NCBI RefSeq assembly: GCF_003702045.1
Contig: NZ_RBTP01000076.1
Span: forward strand, 182,257 to 246,256
Length of the DNA stretch: 64,000 nucleotides
Reading direction: 5' to 3'
Source of the DNA: Pseudomonas viridiflava
GTDB taxonomy: Bacteria > Pseudomonadota > Gammaproteobacteria > Pseudomonadales > Pseudomonadaceae
Shown piece by piece: positions 19,268 to 29,412 of this stretch (its first letter is position 1; every line of letters begins with the position of its first letter). The notes beneath the pieces were generated by a model, which was not told where the DNA came from, ran no database searches, and saw only the letters and a program-made list of their open reading frames with translations. The position numbers were made by a program, and so were the translations under genes.

Positions 19268-20525
19268 TCGCACGGCCAATCAGCAGCTGCAACACGCCAG
19301 CGACCATGAGCGCTGGCAGTGTTGCGCCGACATCCGGGTACAGATTGGCCAGCAGGTGGTACGTGCTGATACCGCCCAGCCAGGCCAGCAGACTCATCCA
19401 GCGCAAGCCACTCGCCACCGCCTGACTGCCGCGACGACGCAGGATGAAGTGATCCACCAGCACCACGCCGAACAGCGGCGCGAACACCGAACCGATCAAC
19501 AGCAGAAAATTCTGGTACTGCGCCAACGGTGCGAGGCAGGCGATCAGCGTGCAGACGATGCCGATGAACAGCGCCAGGTGCTCAACCTTGACCCGTGTCA
19601 GCAACGCTGTCGAAACCGCTGCCGAGTGAATGTCAGCGAACGCGTTCTCCGACTCGTCCAGCAGAATCAACAGCAACGGAATCCCCAGACCCGCCCCGGC
19701 CAGCGCCAACAGCAGCGCATTGGTTTCGCCACTCGGCGCAAACGCCAGGGTGTAGGCGACGCCCAACCCCATCAGCCAGAAATTACCGATGAAAAAGCCC
19801 ACGGCCGTACCGCCGAACACGTTGCGTGCGCGCTGACCGAAGCGGGAGTAGTCGGCAATCAGTGGCAGCCAGGAAAGCGGCATGGCGATCGCGATATCGA
19901 AACCCACGGCAAACGGCATCGACCCGTCACCCGTACGTGCCCAGAGTGCGGCAAGGTCGGTCTTGGTCAACAGGTTCCAGGTCAGCCACAAGCAGGCGGC
20001 GAGTAACAGCCAGATGCCCCAGCGGCGCAGAATCTGGCGCACAAAGGTCAACGGCCCGCCGACGGCCAACAGGGTCGCCAGCGCACCGAAAAACAGCGTC
20101 CAGAGCAGCGGATTGGCCCATAGGCTGCCTTCTGCAAAAGCGCGTGCGCCTAACAGACTGGCGGCATCACGCATGACAATGATCTCGAACGAGCCCCAGC
20201 CGATCAGTTGCAAGAGGTTCAACAGCGCTGGCAACGACGCGCCTTTGCTGCCGAGGCTGAGCTTCAGTGCGGCCATCGACGACAGGCCGGTGTCCGTGCC
20301 GATCACCGCCACGCAGGCCAGCAGCACGACGCCGACCAGCGTGCCGAGGAAGATCGCCAGTAACGCGCCGGACATGCCCAGCCCAGGCGCCAGTAAGGCA
20401 CCTGTCTGCAACACCATCAGGCCGATGCCCAATGAGAACCACAGGGAAAACAGATCGCGCCCGCCGAACACACGCTGGCTGGCAGCGATGGGTGTATCGG
20501 GGGAATAAGTGCCGGGTGTATTCAC
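19236..20525 (-). CDS. cytX: CytX-type hydroxymethylpyrimidine transporter
   Basis: A 429-residue integral membrane protein with about 12 TM helices, of the NCS1/cytosine permease family. The likely start is the GTG at 20525 (VNTPGTYSPDTP); longer readings run into a REP pair. Tandem placement with thiC points to the CytX branch, which imports the thiamin pyrimidine precursor HMP. It has no riboswitch of its own in the 216-base gap after thiC, so read-through from thiC or an unseen promoter is expected. Confidence 0.83.
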   Translation of the reverse strand: MNTPGTYSPDTPIAASQRVFGGRDLFSLWFSLGIGLMVLQTGALLAPGLGMSGALLAIFLGTLVGVVLLACVAVIGTDTGLSSMAALKLSLGSKGASLPALLNLLQLIGWGSFEIIVMRDAASLLGARAFAEGSLWANPLLWTLFFGALATLLAVGGPLTFVRQILRRWGIWLLLAACLWLTWNLLTKTDLAALWARTGDGSMPFAVGFDIAIAMPLSWLPLIADYSRFGQRARNVFGGTAVGFFIGNFWLMGLGVAYTLAFAPSGETNALLLALAGAGLGIPLLLILLDESENAFADIHSAAVSTALLTRVKVEHLALFIGIVCTLIACLAPLAQYQNFLLLIGSVFAPLFGVVLVDHFILRRRGSQAVASGLRWMSLLAWLGGISTYHLLANLYPDVGATLPALMVAGVLQLLIGRAINRGRGTVPA

Positions 20526-20610
20526 GGTTCTGACTCGGTAAGAAATAAGAGATGTATCGTCTTGTGATTCGGACGCGGACCTTCCCAGGCGGCATTCCCA
20601 CGCAGGTGCA

Positions 20611-20700
20611 TGGGAGTGAGCTTGCTCACGAAGACTCCAGTTCACACACAGCACCTCAACTGGAACGTACGGCCTCTTCGCGAGCAAGCTCGCTCCCACT
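20611..20700. repeat. Inverted pair of REP sequences (REPIN-like)
   Basis: Bases 20611-20633 (TGGGAGTGAGCTTGCTCACG plus AAG) and 20676-20700 (starting CTTCGCGAGCAAGCTCGCTC) are near-complementary REP copies separated by about 42 bases. Such pairs are mobilised as units by RAYT transposases in Pseudomonas; no RAYT gene lies in this window. Confidence 0.8.
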
Positions 20701-20741
20701 TCGTTTGTGCCAGCCTGCGGATCCGAACGCGGCTCGGCAGG

Positions 20742-22631
<1,890 letters not shown>

Positions 22632-22792
22632 CACGGTCTCTCCAGACATCCACTGTGGATTTATTGTCGGAGTAACCTGATCGGGACGGACGGGTGCACT
22701 GAAAACGTGCTGAGTATCGAGGAGGACGCGCTGTTCATTTTTTGAACGATCGGCCCCGGACGACACTCAAGAGGACTCGCCGGGAGACGAGA

Positions 22793-22880
22793 AATCTTGT
22801 TCCCTACGCAGGCGCTAACCTGATCAGGTTCAACGGGATCCGGTTTAACCGATCTCAGCCTCACAGCAAGGCACCCCGAC
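22793..22880 (-). promoter_or_regulatory. TPP (THI-box) riboswitch
   Basis: Read leftwards from 22880 the sequence shows the hallmark blocks in order: GGGGTGCC, GAGGCTGAGATC, GAACCTGATCAGGTT, AGCGCCTGCGTAGGGAA. It lies in the thiC leader about 160 bases before the start codon and should reduce thiC expression when thiamin pyrophosphate is plentiful. A small GTTCA/TGAAC hairpin at 22733-22747 lies downstream; whether it is part of the expression platform is unclear. Confidence 0.96.
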
Positions 22881-23051
22881 AAGAACGGCGTCAGTCTATG
22901 CCGCGTCGAGGCTGTAAAGCCAGCCTAATTGCGCGGGCATCGATAAATGGCTGAAATGTCCGATTGTTGCGTCATGCGTCTGGCTCTACACTCGCTATCC
23001 CGGTTTTTTCATCAAACCGTGACTATTTTCTTCATGAACAGGGAATGCCTC

Positions 23052-24491
23052 ATGTTGCGCAAACTTTCGTTGCTCGTGGCTGTGTCGTTTGCGTCCAACG
23101 GTGCAGCGTGGGCAGCCGATGTCCCGCGGCCGACCAAGACGGGTCTGGTGAACGTCTATGAGCAGGCGGTCGACAACAACGCCGATCTGGCCGCCGCCCG
23201 CGCCGACTACGCCGCGCGCAAGGAAGCCGTACCCCAGGCGCGGGCGGGTCTGCTGCCCAATATTTCCGGCAGCGCACAGGCCAACAACACCCGCACCAGC
23301 CTCGACCAGCCGCGCCAGACGGCAACCCGCAGCGGTACGGTCTATCAGGCGACCCTGAGCCAGCCGATTTTCCGTGCGGACCGCTGGTTCCAGCTTCAGG
23401 CAGCCGAAGCGGTCAACGAACAGGCCGCCCTCGAACTGTCGGCGACCGAGCAGAACCTCATTCTGCAATCGGCGCAGAACTACTTCAGCGTGCTGCGCGC
23501 CCAAGACAATCTGGCGGCCACCAAGGCCGAAGAAGCGGCGTTCAGGCGTCAGCTTGATCAAGCCAACGAACGCTTCGATGTCGGCCTCTCGGACAAGACC
23601 GATGTGCTGCAGGCGCAGGCCAGCTATGACACCTCGCGCGCCAGCCGCATCCTGGCCAAGCGTCAGGTGGACGATGCGTTTCAGGCGTTGATTACCCTGA
23701 CCAATCGTGAATACAACTCCATTGAAGGCATCGTCCACACCCTGCCGGTGCTGGCTCCGACGCCCAACGATGCCAAGGCCTGGGTCGATACCGCCGCCCA
23801 GCAGAACCTGAACCTGCTGGCCAGCAACTACGCGGTCAACGCAGCGGAAGAAACCCTGCGCCAACGCAAGGCCGGGCATGCGCCGACGCTTGATGCGGTC
23901 GCCACTTACCAGCGCGGCGACAACGATGCGCTGGGTTTCAACAACCCCAACTTCACCGGGCAGAATTACAGCGGTGATGTCGAGCAGCGCACTATCGGTG
24001 TTCAATTGAACATTCCGATCTACAGCGGTGGTCTGATCAACTCGCAGGTGCGCGAAGCGTATTCACGGCTGAGCCAGAGCGAGCAGCGTCGTGAGGGCCT
24101 GCGCCGTCAGGTGGTGGAAAACACCCGTAACCTGCACCGGGCAGTGAACACGGATGTGGAGCAGGTTCAGGCGCGCAAGCAGTCGATCATCTCCAACCAG
24201 AGTGCGCTTGAAGCCACGGAAATCGGTTATCAGGTGGGTACACGCAACATCGTCGACGTACTGGATGCGCAGCGTCAGTTGTACGCGTCGGTGCGCGATT
24301 ACAACAACACCCGCTACGACTACATCCTCGACAACCTGCGCCTGAAACAGGCTGCCGGCACGCTGAACCCGGGGGATCTGCAGGACTTGTCGCGTTATCT
24401 GAAATCCGACTACAACCCGGACAAAGACTTCCTGCCGCCGGATCTGGCTGCAGCGGCGCGCAAGAACTTCGAAAGACCTGCGCAACGCTGA
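23052..24491 (+). CDS. tolC: TolC family outer membrane channel protein
   Basis: A 479-residue outer membrane efflux protein. The ATG at 23052 has AGGGA at a good distance and gives a clean signal peptide ending AAWA. Two long heptad-rich repeats follow, the mark of the TolC alpha-barrel, with the conserved YQVGTRNIVDVLDAQ near residue 395. It would form the outer membrane exit for type I secretion or RND and MFS pumps. No partner pump lies next to it, so it is probably a general-purpose TolC. Confidence 0.93.
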   Translation: MLRKLSLLVAVSFASNGAAWAADVPRPTKTGLVNVYEQAVDNNADLAAARADYAARKEAVPQARAGLLPNISGSAQANNTRTSLDQPRQTATRSGTVYQATLSQPIFRADRWFQLQAAEAVNEQAALELSATEQNLILQSAQNYFSVLRAQDNLAATKAEEAAFRRQLDQANERFDVGLSDKTDVLQAQASYDTSRASRILAKRQVDDAFQALITLTNREYNSIEGIVHTLPVLAPTPNDAKAWVDTAAQQNLNLLASNYAVNAAEETLRQRKAGHAPTLDAVATYQRGDNDALGFNNPNFTGQNYSGDVEQRTIGVQLNIPIYSGGLINSQVREAYSRLSQSEQRREGLRRQVVENTRNLHRAVNTDVEQVQARKQSIISNQSALEATEIGYQVGTRNIVDVLDAQRQLYASVRDYNNTRYDYILDNLRLKQAAGTLNPGDLQDLSRYLKSDYNPDKDFLPPDLAAAARKNFERPAQR

Positions 24492-24527
24492 GTACGCTGA
24501 AGGAGCGGAAGCGGAGCGTCCTTGGCA

Positions 24528-24555
24528 GCGTTACCACGCAGGAGCGTGGTAACGC
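24528..24555. repeat. REP-like perfect hairpin between tolC and waaA
   Basis: A 12-bp perfect stem, GCGTTACCACGC / GCGTGGTAACGC, with loop AGGA. It lies in the convergent gap and resembles a common P. syringae palindrome. It could also act as a terminator but has no T-tract. Confidence 0.75.
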
Positions 24556-24588
24556 TCACGAGCGCGCGTATCGTGTCCATGTTCCGGG

Positions 24589-25869
24589 TCACACCCGTTG
24601 CATCAACCGCCCGATCCCATCCAGCAAACGCTGAAGCGCGCCCTGATTGGCCTTCATCACGCCCAGCCCCGCTTCGGCCATTGCTTGCGCCACCTGCGGC
24701 TGATCGAACAAGCGCCGCACAACAGCCGCCAAAGCAGCTGAATCACCGACTTCTTCCAACGCGCCTGCGCTGTGCAGCAGGGCGGCAATTTCCAGAAAGT
24801 TGAACAGGTGCGGGCCGCTCAGTACCGGCTTGGCCAGTGCTGCTGGTTCCAGCAGATTATGCCCCCCATTGGGCACCAGACTGCCACCCACGAACGCGCT
24901 GTCTGCCAGCGCATACAGAAACAGCAGTTCACCCATCGTATCGCCCAACAGCACTGCGGCATCGGGCGTGACAGCCTGTGCAGCGGAGCGGCGGACCGTG
25001 GCGAAGCCCTGCTGCTGACACAACGCATGCACGCTGTCGAAGCGTTCGGGATGACGCGGCACCAGAATCAACAACGCATCGGGATGACTCGACAGCAGCG
25101 TGCGGTGCGCTGCCAGCACGCTTTCATCCTCCCCCGCATGGGTGCTTGCTGCGATCCAGACAGGACGCTGCGTCGCCTGCCACTGCTCCCGCAACTGAGC
25201 GGCATGCTCCAGCAAAGCAGGGTCAATACTCAGGTCGAACTTGATCGAGCCGGTTACCGTGACGCATTCAGGCCGCGCGCCCAGGTCTCGAAAACGCTGA
25301 GCTTCAGCTTCGGTCTGTACCGCAAACCAGGCCATTTGCCCGAGCATGGGTTGGGTGAGCTTCGCGAAACGCCCATAGCCCCGCGCCGAACGCTCGGACA
25401 ACCGCGCATTGGCCAGCACCACAGGAATGCCACGTTTGCTGCACTGGTGAATATGGTTAGGCCACAACTCGGTTTCCATGATGATGCCCAGCTGTGGCTG
25501 CACGTGATCGAGAAAACGACCCGCCGCCCAAGGCAGGTCATAAGGCAGGTAGCAATGCTGAATCCGCGGCTCGTTAGCGAACATCGCCTTGATTCGCTCC
25601 GAACCTGTGGGCGTCATGCAAGTCACAGTGATCGGCAGTTCGGGATATTGCGCCAATAGGGCTCGGATCATCGGGGCGGCGGCAATGCTTTCCCCGACCG
25701 AGACGGCATGTACCCAGATCCCGCCACGCCGCATCGGCGGCAGGCCGATCGCAAAACGCTCGCCGATACGTTGGCGATACGCCGGGGCCTTGCGCGCACG
25801 TAACCACAAGCGCAGGGCAACCAGCGGCAGGCCGAGATGAAACAGGAGGGTGTAGAGGGTTCTATTCAT
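24589..25869 (-). CDS. waaA: Kdo transferase
   Basis: A 426-residue inner membrane-associated enzyme that adds Kdo residues to lipid IVA, the first step of LPS core assembly. The start is the ATG at 25869 (MNRTLYTLLFHLGLP), giving the usual N-terminal membrane anchor. Family blocks METELWPNH, LANARLSERSARGY and GGHNLLEPAA are present. It is separated from the other LPS genes by the SMR, oxidoreductase and Nudix-like genes. Confidence 0.96.
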   Translation of the reverse strand: MNRTLYTLLFHLGLPLVALRLWLRARKAPAYRQRIGERFAIGLPPMRRGGIWVHAVSVGESIAAAPMIRALLAQYPELPITVTCMTPTGSERIKAMFANEPRIQHCYLPYDLPWAAGRFLDHVQPQLGIIMETELWPNHIHQCSKRGIPVVLANARLSERSARGYGRFAKLTQPMLGQMAWFAVQTEAEAQRFRDLGARPECVTVTGSIKFDLSIDPALLEHAAQLREQWQATQRPVWIAASTHAGEDESVLAAHRTLLSSHPDALLILVPRHPERFDSVHALCQQQGFATVRRSAAQAVTPDAAVLLGDTMGELLFLYALADSAFVGGSLVPNGGHNLLEPAALAKPVLSGPHLFNFLEIAALLHSAGALEEVGDSAALAAVVRRLFDQPQVAQAMAEAGLGVMKANQGALQRLLDGIGRLMQRV

Positions 25870-26006
25870 GGGCGCGGAGTTTATCAGCCCGCCTGCGCAA
25901 TGCCACAACAACCTGAAGACGCAGACACGATGACGGACGGCGTGTAAATCATCAGGCCTGCCACCGGCGCTCGTTAGAATGCGCGGTCCCACACAAGGAA
26001 ACCATC

Positions 26007-26339
26007 ATGAATCCGTATTACCTGCTGGGCGTCGCGATCTGCGCCGAAGTTATCGCTACCACCTCGATGAAGGCAGTAAAAGGCTTCAGCACTCCACTTC
26101 CCCTGTTGCTGGTCATCGGCGGCTACGCGATTGCGTTCTGGATGCTGATTCTGGTGATGCGCACTATACCGGTCGGCATTACCTATGCCATCTGGTCGGG
26201 CATGGGCATCGTCATGGTGAGTATTGCAGCATTCCTGGTCTACGGTCAGAAACTCGACCTGCCCGCGCTGCTGGGCATGGGCATGATCGTGGCGGGTGTA
26301 GTGGTCATTCAGGTGTTCTCGAAAACCGCCGGGCATTGA
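26007..26339 (+). CDS. emrE: Small multidrug resistance (SMR) transporter
   Basis: A 110-residue protein with four TM helices and the essential membrane glutamate at residue 14 (AICAEV). This matches EmrE-type proton/drug antiporters that export cationic compounds as dimers. The segment WSGMGIVMVS is also typical. In P. aeruginosa the same place holds PA4990, an EmrE homologue. A Gdx/guanidinium exporter is a less likely alternative. Confidence 0.9.
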   Translation: MNPYYLLGVAICAEVIATTSMKAVKGFSTPLPLLLVIGGYAIAFWMLILVMRTIPVGITYAIWSGMGIVMVSIAAFLVYGQKLDLPALLGMGMIVAGVVVIQVFSKTAGH

Positions 26340-26387
26340 AAGTCCGTTCCCTTATAATGGCCGCAATCTTTACTCACTGAGGTGCCC

Positions 26388-27563
26388 ATGCCATCTGTTA
26401 TTTCCACTGACGTCCTGATTGTCGGGGCTGGCATTGCCGGCCTCTGGCTCAATGCCCGGTTGCGTCGTCAAGGGTTCTCGACAGTGCTGGTAGAAAGCTC
26501 AAGCCTGGGTGGCGGACAAAGCCTGAAGTCTCAAGGGATCATTCACGGCGGTGCCAAATACGCGCTGCATGGCGCGTTGTCGGGTGCTTCGGAAGCCATC
26601 GCCGACATGCCGCGTCGCTGGCGTGAAGCCCTCGACGGCAAGGGCGAACTGGACCTGTCCGGCGTGCGCCTGTTGTCGGACGCCCATTATCTCTGGTCGC
26701 CAGGCACCCTCGCCGGCAACCTCACCAGCTTCTTCGCCAGCAAAGCCGTGCGTGGGCGCGTGGATCAGGTCAAGGGCGAGCAGCTCCCGCCCGCCCTGCA
26801 AAACCCCAAATTCAAAGGCAAGGTCTACCGCCTGGCGGAACTGGTGGTCGATGTGCCAAGCCTGATTCAGCGCCTGGCAGAACTGGCCGGTGACAGCTTG
26901 CTCGCCGGGCAACAGATCGAACCGCTGTACGAAGGTGACGAACTGATTGGCCTTCGGGTCGATGGCCGCGATATTCATGCCCAGCGCATCGTGCTCAGCG
27001 CGGGCGGTGGCAATGCCGATCTGCTGAATGCAGTAGGCATCTCGCAACCGCAGATGCAGCGTCGTCCGTTGCACATGGTGCTGGTCAAGGGGCCGACCCT
27101 CAAGCCGCTTTACGCTCACTGCCTGGGGGGTGGCACCAAGCCGCGCATCACCGTGACCACACACCCGGCAGCGGATGGGCAATGGGTCTGGTACCTGGGT
27201 GGCGATCTGGCCGAGGCTGACGGTGTAGCCCGCGAGCCAGCGGCGCAGATCGCCGTCGCCCGCAAGGAACTCGAAGCGCTGCTGCCTTGGGTCGACCTGA
27301 GCCAGGCGCAGTGGGCGACCTTGCGCGTCGATCGTGCCGAGCCTGCACAATCGGGTCTGGTACGCCCCGACAACGCCTTTCTGGACAGCCAGAAACGCCT
27401 GATGGTGGGTTGGCCGACCAAACTGGCGCTGGCACCGGATTTTGCCGACCGCGTACTGTCAGTCCTGTCCAAAGAAGGCATCCACCCGACGCCGCAACCA
27501 CCGCTGGCGGATGTGCCCAAACCGCCTCTCGCCGTTCCTGTCTGGGATCAATTGCTGCCATGA
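26388..27563 (+). CDS. FAD-dependent oxidoreductase (DAO family)
   Basis: A 391-residue protein. Residues 13-18 are the FAD-binding GAGIAG, and KSQGIIHGGAKYAL is a second conserved block. The ATG at 26388 has GAGGTG just upstream; an upstream GTG at 26382 would overlap that Shine-Dalgarno. A TATAAT lies at 26353. The substrate is unknown. The aldo/keto reductase start overlaps its stop by 4 bases (ATGA), so the two enzymes are coupled and may act in one pathway. Confidence 0.88.
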   Translation: MPSVISTDVLIVGAGIAGLWLNARLRRQGFSTVLVESSSLGGGQSLKSQGIIHGGAKYALHGALSGASEAIADMPRRWREALDGKGELDLSGVRLLSDAHYLWSPGTLAGNLTSFFASKAVRGRVDQVKGEQLPPALQNPKFKGKVYRLAELVVDVPSLIQRLAELAGDSLLAGQQIEPLYEGDELIGLRVDGRDIHAQRIVLSAGGGNADLLNAVGISQPQMQRRPLHMVLVKGPTLKPLYAHCLGGGTKPRITVTTHPAADGQWVWYLGGDLAEADGVAREPAAQIAVARKELEALLPWVDLSQAQWATLRVDRAEPAQSGLVRPDNAFLDSQKRLMVGWPTKLALAPDFADRVLSVLSKEGIHPTPQPPLADVPKPPLAVPVWDQLLP

Positions 27564-28375
27564 GCCTGAAAACCCTGCACGACCTGCATCGCCCGCTCGG
27601 CAGCACCGGCTTGATCGTCTCGCCGCTGGGGCTGGGCACCGTCAAACTGGGGCGCGATCAAGGGGTGAAATACCCCAACGGGTTCAAGATCCCGGACGAC
27701 CAGCAAGCGCAGATGCTGCTGAAGATGTCCCGTGACATGGGCATCAACCTGATCGACACGGCCCCGGCCTACGGCACCAGCGAGGAACGTCTCGGCCCAC
27801 TGCTGCGCGGCCAGCGCCAGGATTGGGTGATCGTCAGCAAAGTGGGCGAAGAATTCGTGGACGGGCGGTCGAGCCACGACTTCAGCGCCGAGCATACCCG
27901 CCTGTCCGTCGAGCGCAGCCTGAAACGTCTTGAAACCGACTTTCTCGACCTTGTACTGGTGCATTCAGATGGCAACGATCTGGCGATTCTCAACGATACG
28001 GCGGTGTACGAGACGCTTGCCGAACTCAAACGAGAAGGCAAGATTCGAGGCTACGGTTTCTCCGGCAAAACCGTCGAGGGCGGGCTCTTGGCCCTGCGTG
28101 ACGGGGACTGCGCGATGGTCACCTACAATCTCGATGAACAGGGCGAAAAGCCGGTGCTGGATTTCGCGGCCGCCAACGGCAAGGGCATTCTGGTCAAGAA
28201 AGCACTGGCCAGCGGGCATGTCTGCCTGACACCAGGGGTCGACCCGGTCCAGGCCAGCTTCCAGTTACTGTTTGAACATCCGGGCGTCGCCAGTGCTATT
28301 GTCGGGACCATTAATCCCATGCACCTGGCGCACAACGTCGCCACTGCTGCTGCCGTGATTTGCCGTCAAGCCTGA
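27560..28375 (+). CDS. Aldo/keto reductase
   Basis: A 271-residue TIM-barrel NADPH-dependent reductase. The catalytic tetrad is visible as Asp66 and Tyr71 (DTAPAYG), Lys94 (VSKVGEE) and His135 (LVLVHSDG). It starts at the ATG at 27560, overlapping the oxidoreductase stop. The substrate cannot be told from sequence; it corresponds to PA4992. Confidence 0.92.
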   Translation: MSLKTLHDLHRPLGSTGLIVSPLGLGTVKLGRDQGVKYPNGFKIPDDQQAQMLLKMSRDMGINLIDTAPAYGTSEERLGPLLRGQRQDWVIVSKVGEEFVDGRSSHDFSAEHTRLSVERSLKRLETDFLDLVLVHSDGNDLAILNDTAVYETLAELKREGKIRGYGFSGKTVEGGLLALRDGDCAMVTYNLDEQGEKPVLDFAAANGKGILVKKALASGHVCLTPGVDPVQASFQLLFEHPGVASAIVGTINPMHLAHNVATAAAVICRQA

Positions 28376-28411
28376 TTTGGGCGGCCGACCCCAACGCAAG
28401 AAGGAGCCGAT

Positions 28412-29374
28412 ATGCCGCGCACATTGATTCGCAAGAACCCCAGCAACTTCAAGACCCTGCCGCTGTTCGTCGAAGCCACGCCTGAAAGCCTCAGCTATCA
28501 GAGCGTCGGCATGCCGATGAACTTCAGCCAGACCTTGCAGCGACGTCGCAAGATTGAGGTGCCGGACACCGAACGATTCGACACCGAACTGGCCAATCTG
28601 GGCGTCTCCGTACGCCTGACCATCAGTTGGCAGAATCGGGACTACTGGGTGTTGGTCCGCCAGCGCCGCCAGGACCGTGGGGACGTGGTGCTCAAGCTGA
28701 TTTCCGGCTACGTCCCGGCCCACGAACTGACGCTGCCGCTGCACACAGCCATTCAGGAGGTGGCCGAGGAGTGCATGATCGAGACGCCACAAGGCTGGCT
28801 GAGCGGGCTGTTCAAGGACACCTGGCTACCCGCACCTTACGCTGCGGCCCTGCATTATCGCGAGGCCATGCCGTTCAACCTGAGCCCGCTGTCAGGTGCA
28901 GCCAGACCCGTTCGAGCCGGCAACCTTACCCTGCTCGAACGCCCAAGGGCCTACGTGCATCTGCCGACCGCCTCGCTGCAACTGATTTACGACATGCGCC
29001 TGGAGATCCCCAAGGAGGCGCGTCCGATCAGCCTGTTCCATGTGGATGAAATGCTGGAAAACGACCAGTTGGTGGCTCGCCTGAACCGGAGCAAGCCGGA
29101 TCTGTACCTGATGCCGCTGGAGAACGGATCGCCGCTGCCGGAGCTTTACACCCTCAAGCGCGACAAGCTGAGCCCGGCAAGCACACGCGGGCTGTATCTC
29201 GCAGAAAGCTTTGCGGCTCAGGATGGCTGGGTGGTGCGCGAAGAGCGTATTCGGTGGAAGGACTGGTTGCGGCAGCAAGGTTTGACCCCTGCGCCGAAAA
29301 AGACAGGCTTCAAGCGATTGACCAGCAAGGCCAAGGAATTGTTGGGGTTGGCACGGGGCAGTTTGAGTAAGTAG
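28412..29374 (+). CDS. Conserved protein with a degenerate Nudix-like box
   Basis: A 320-residue soluble protein equivalent to PA4993. I recall it being labelled 'metal ABC transporter ATPase' in databases, but no Walker A, signature or Walker B motif is present, so that label looks wrong. Residues 99-123 resemble a Nudix box: Gly99, Glu105, then QEVAEECMI at 115-123. It has a two-residue insertion, Gln for Arg and Met for Gly. The glutamates of the metal site are kept. Substrate and activity are unknown. Confidence 0.75.
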   Translation: MPRTLIRKNPSNFKTLPLFVEATPESLSYQSVGMPMNFSQTLQRRRKIEVPDTERFDTELANLGVSVRLTISWQNRDYWVLVRQRRQDRGDVVLKLISGYVPAHELTLPLHTAIQEVAEECMIETPQGWLSGLFKDTWLPAPYAAALHYREAMPFNLSPLSGAARPVRAGNLTLLERPRAYVHLPTASLQLIYDMRLEIPKEARPISLFHVDEMLENDQLVARLNRSKPDLYLMPLENGSPLPELYTLKRDKLSPASTRGLYLAESFAAQDGWVVREERIRWKDWLRQQGLTPAPKKTGFKRLTSKAKELLGLARGSLSK

Positions 29375-29380
29375 CAGGCT

Positions 29381-29400
29381 TGCCCGGAACGCTCCGGGCA
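29381..29400. terminator. Terminator-like hairpin between convergent genes
   Basis: A perfect 8-bp stem, TGCCCGGA with TCCGGGCA, closes on the loop ACGC. It lies between the Nudix-like gene and hldE. No clear T-tract follows, so Rho may be needed. Confidence 0.55.
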
Positions 29401-29412
29401 CGCAACACGCTA

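Noticed and set aside
28412..29374. ABC-transporter ATPase identity
   Set aside because: No Walker A, signature or Walker B motif in the protein.
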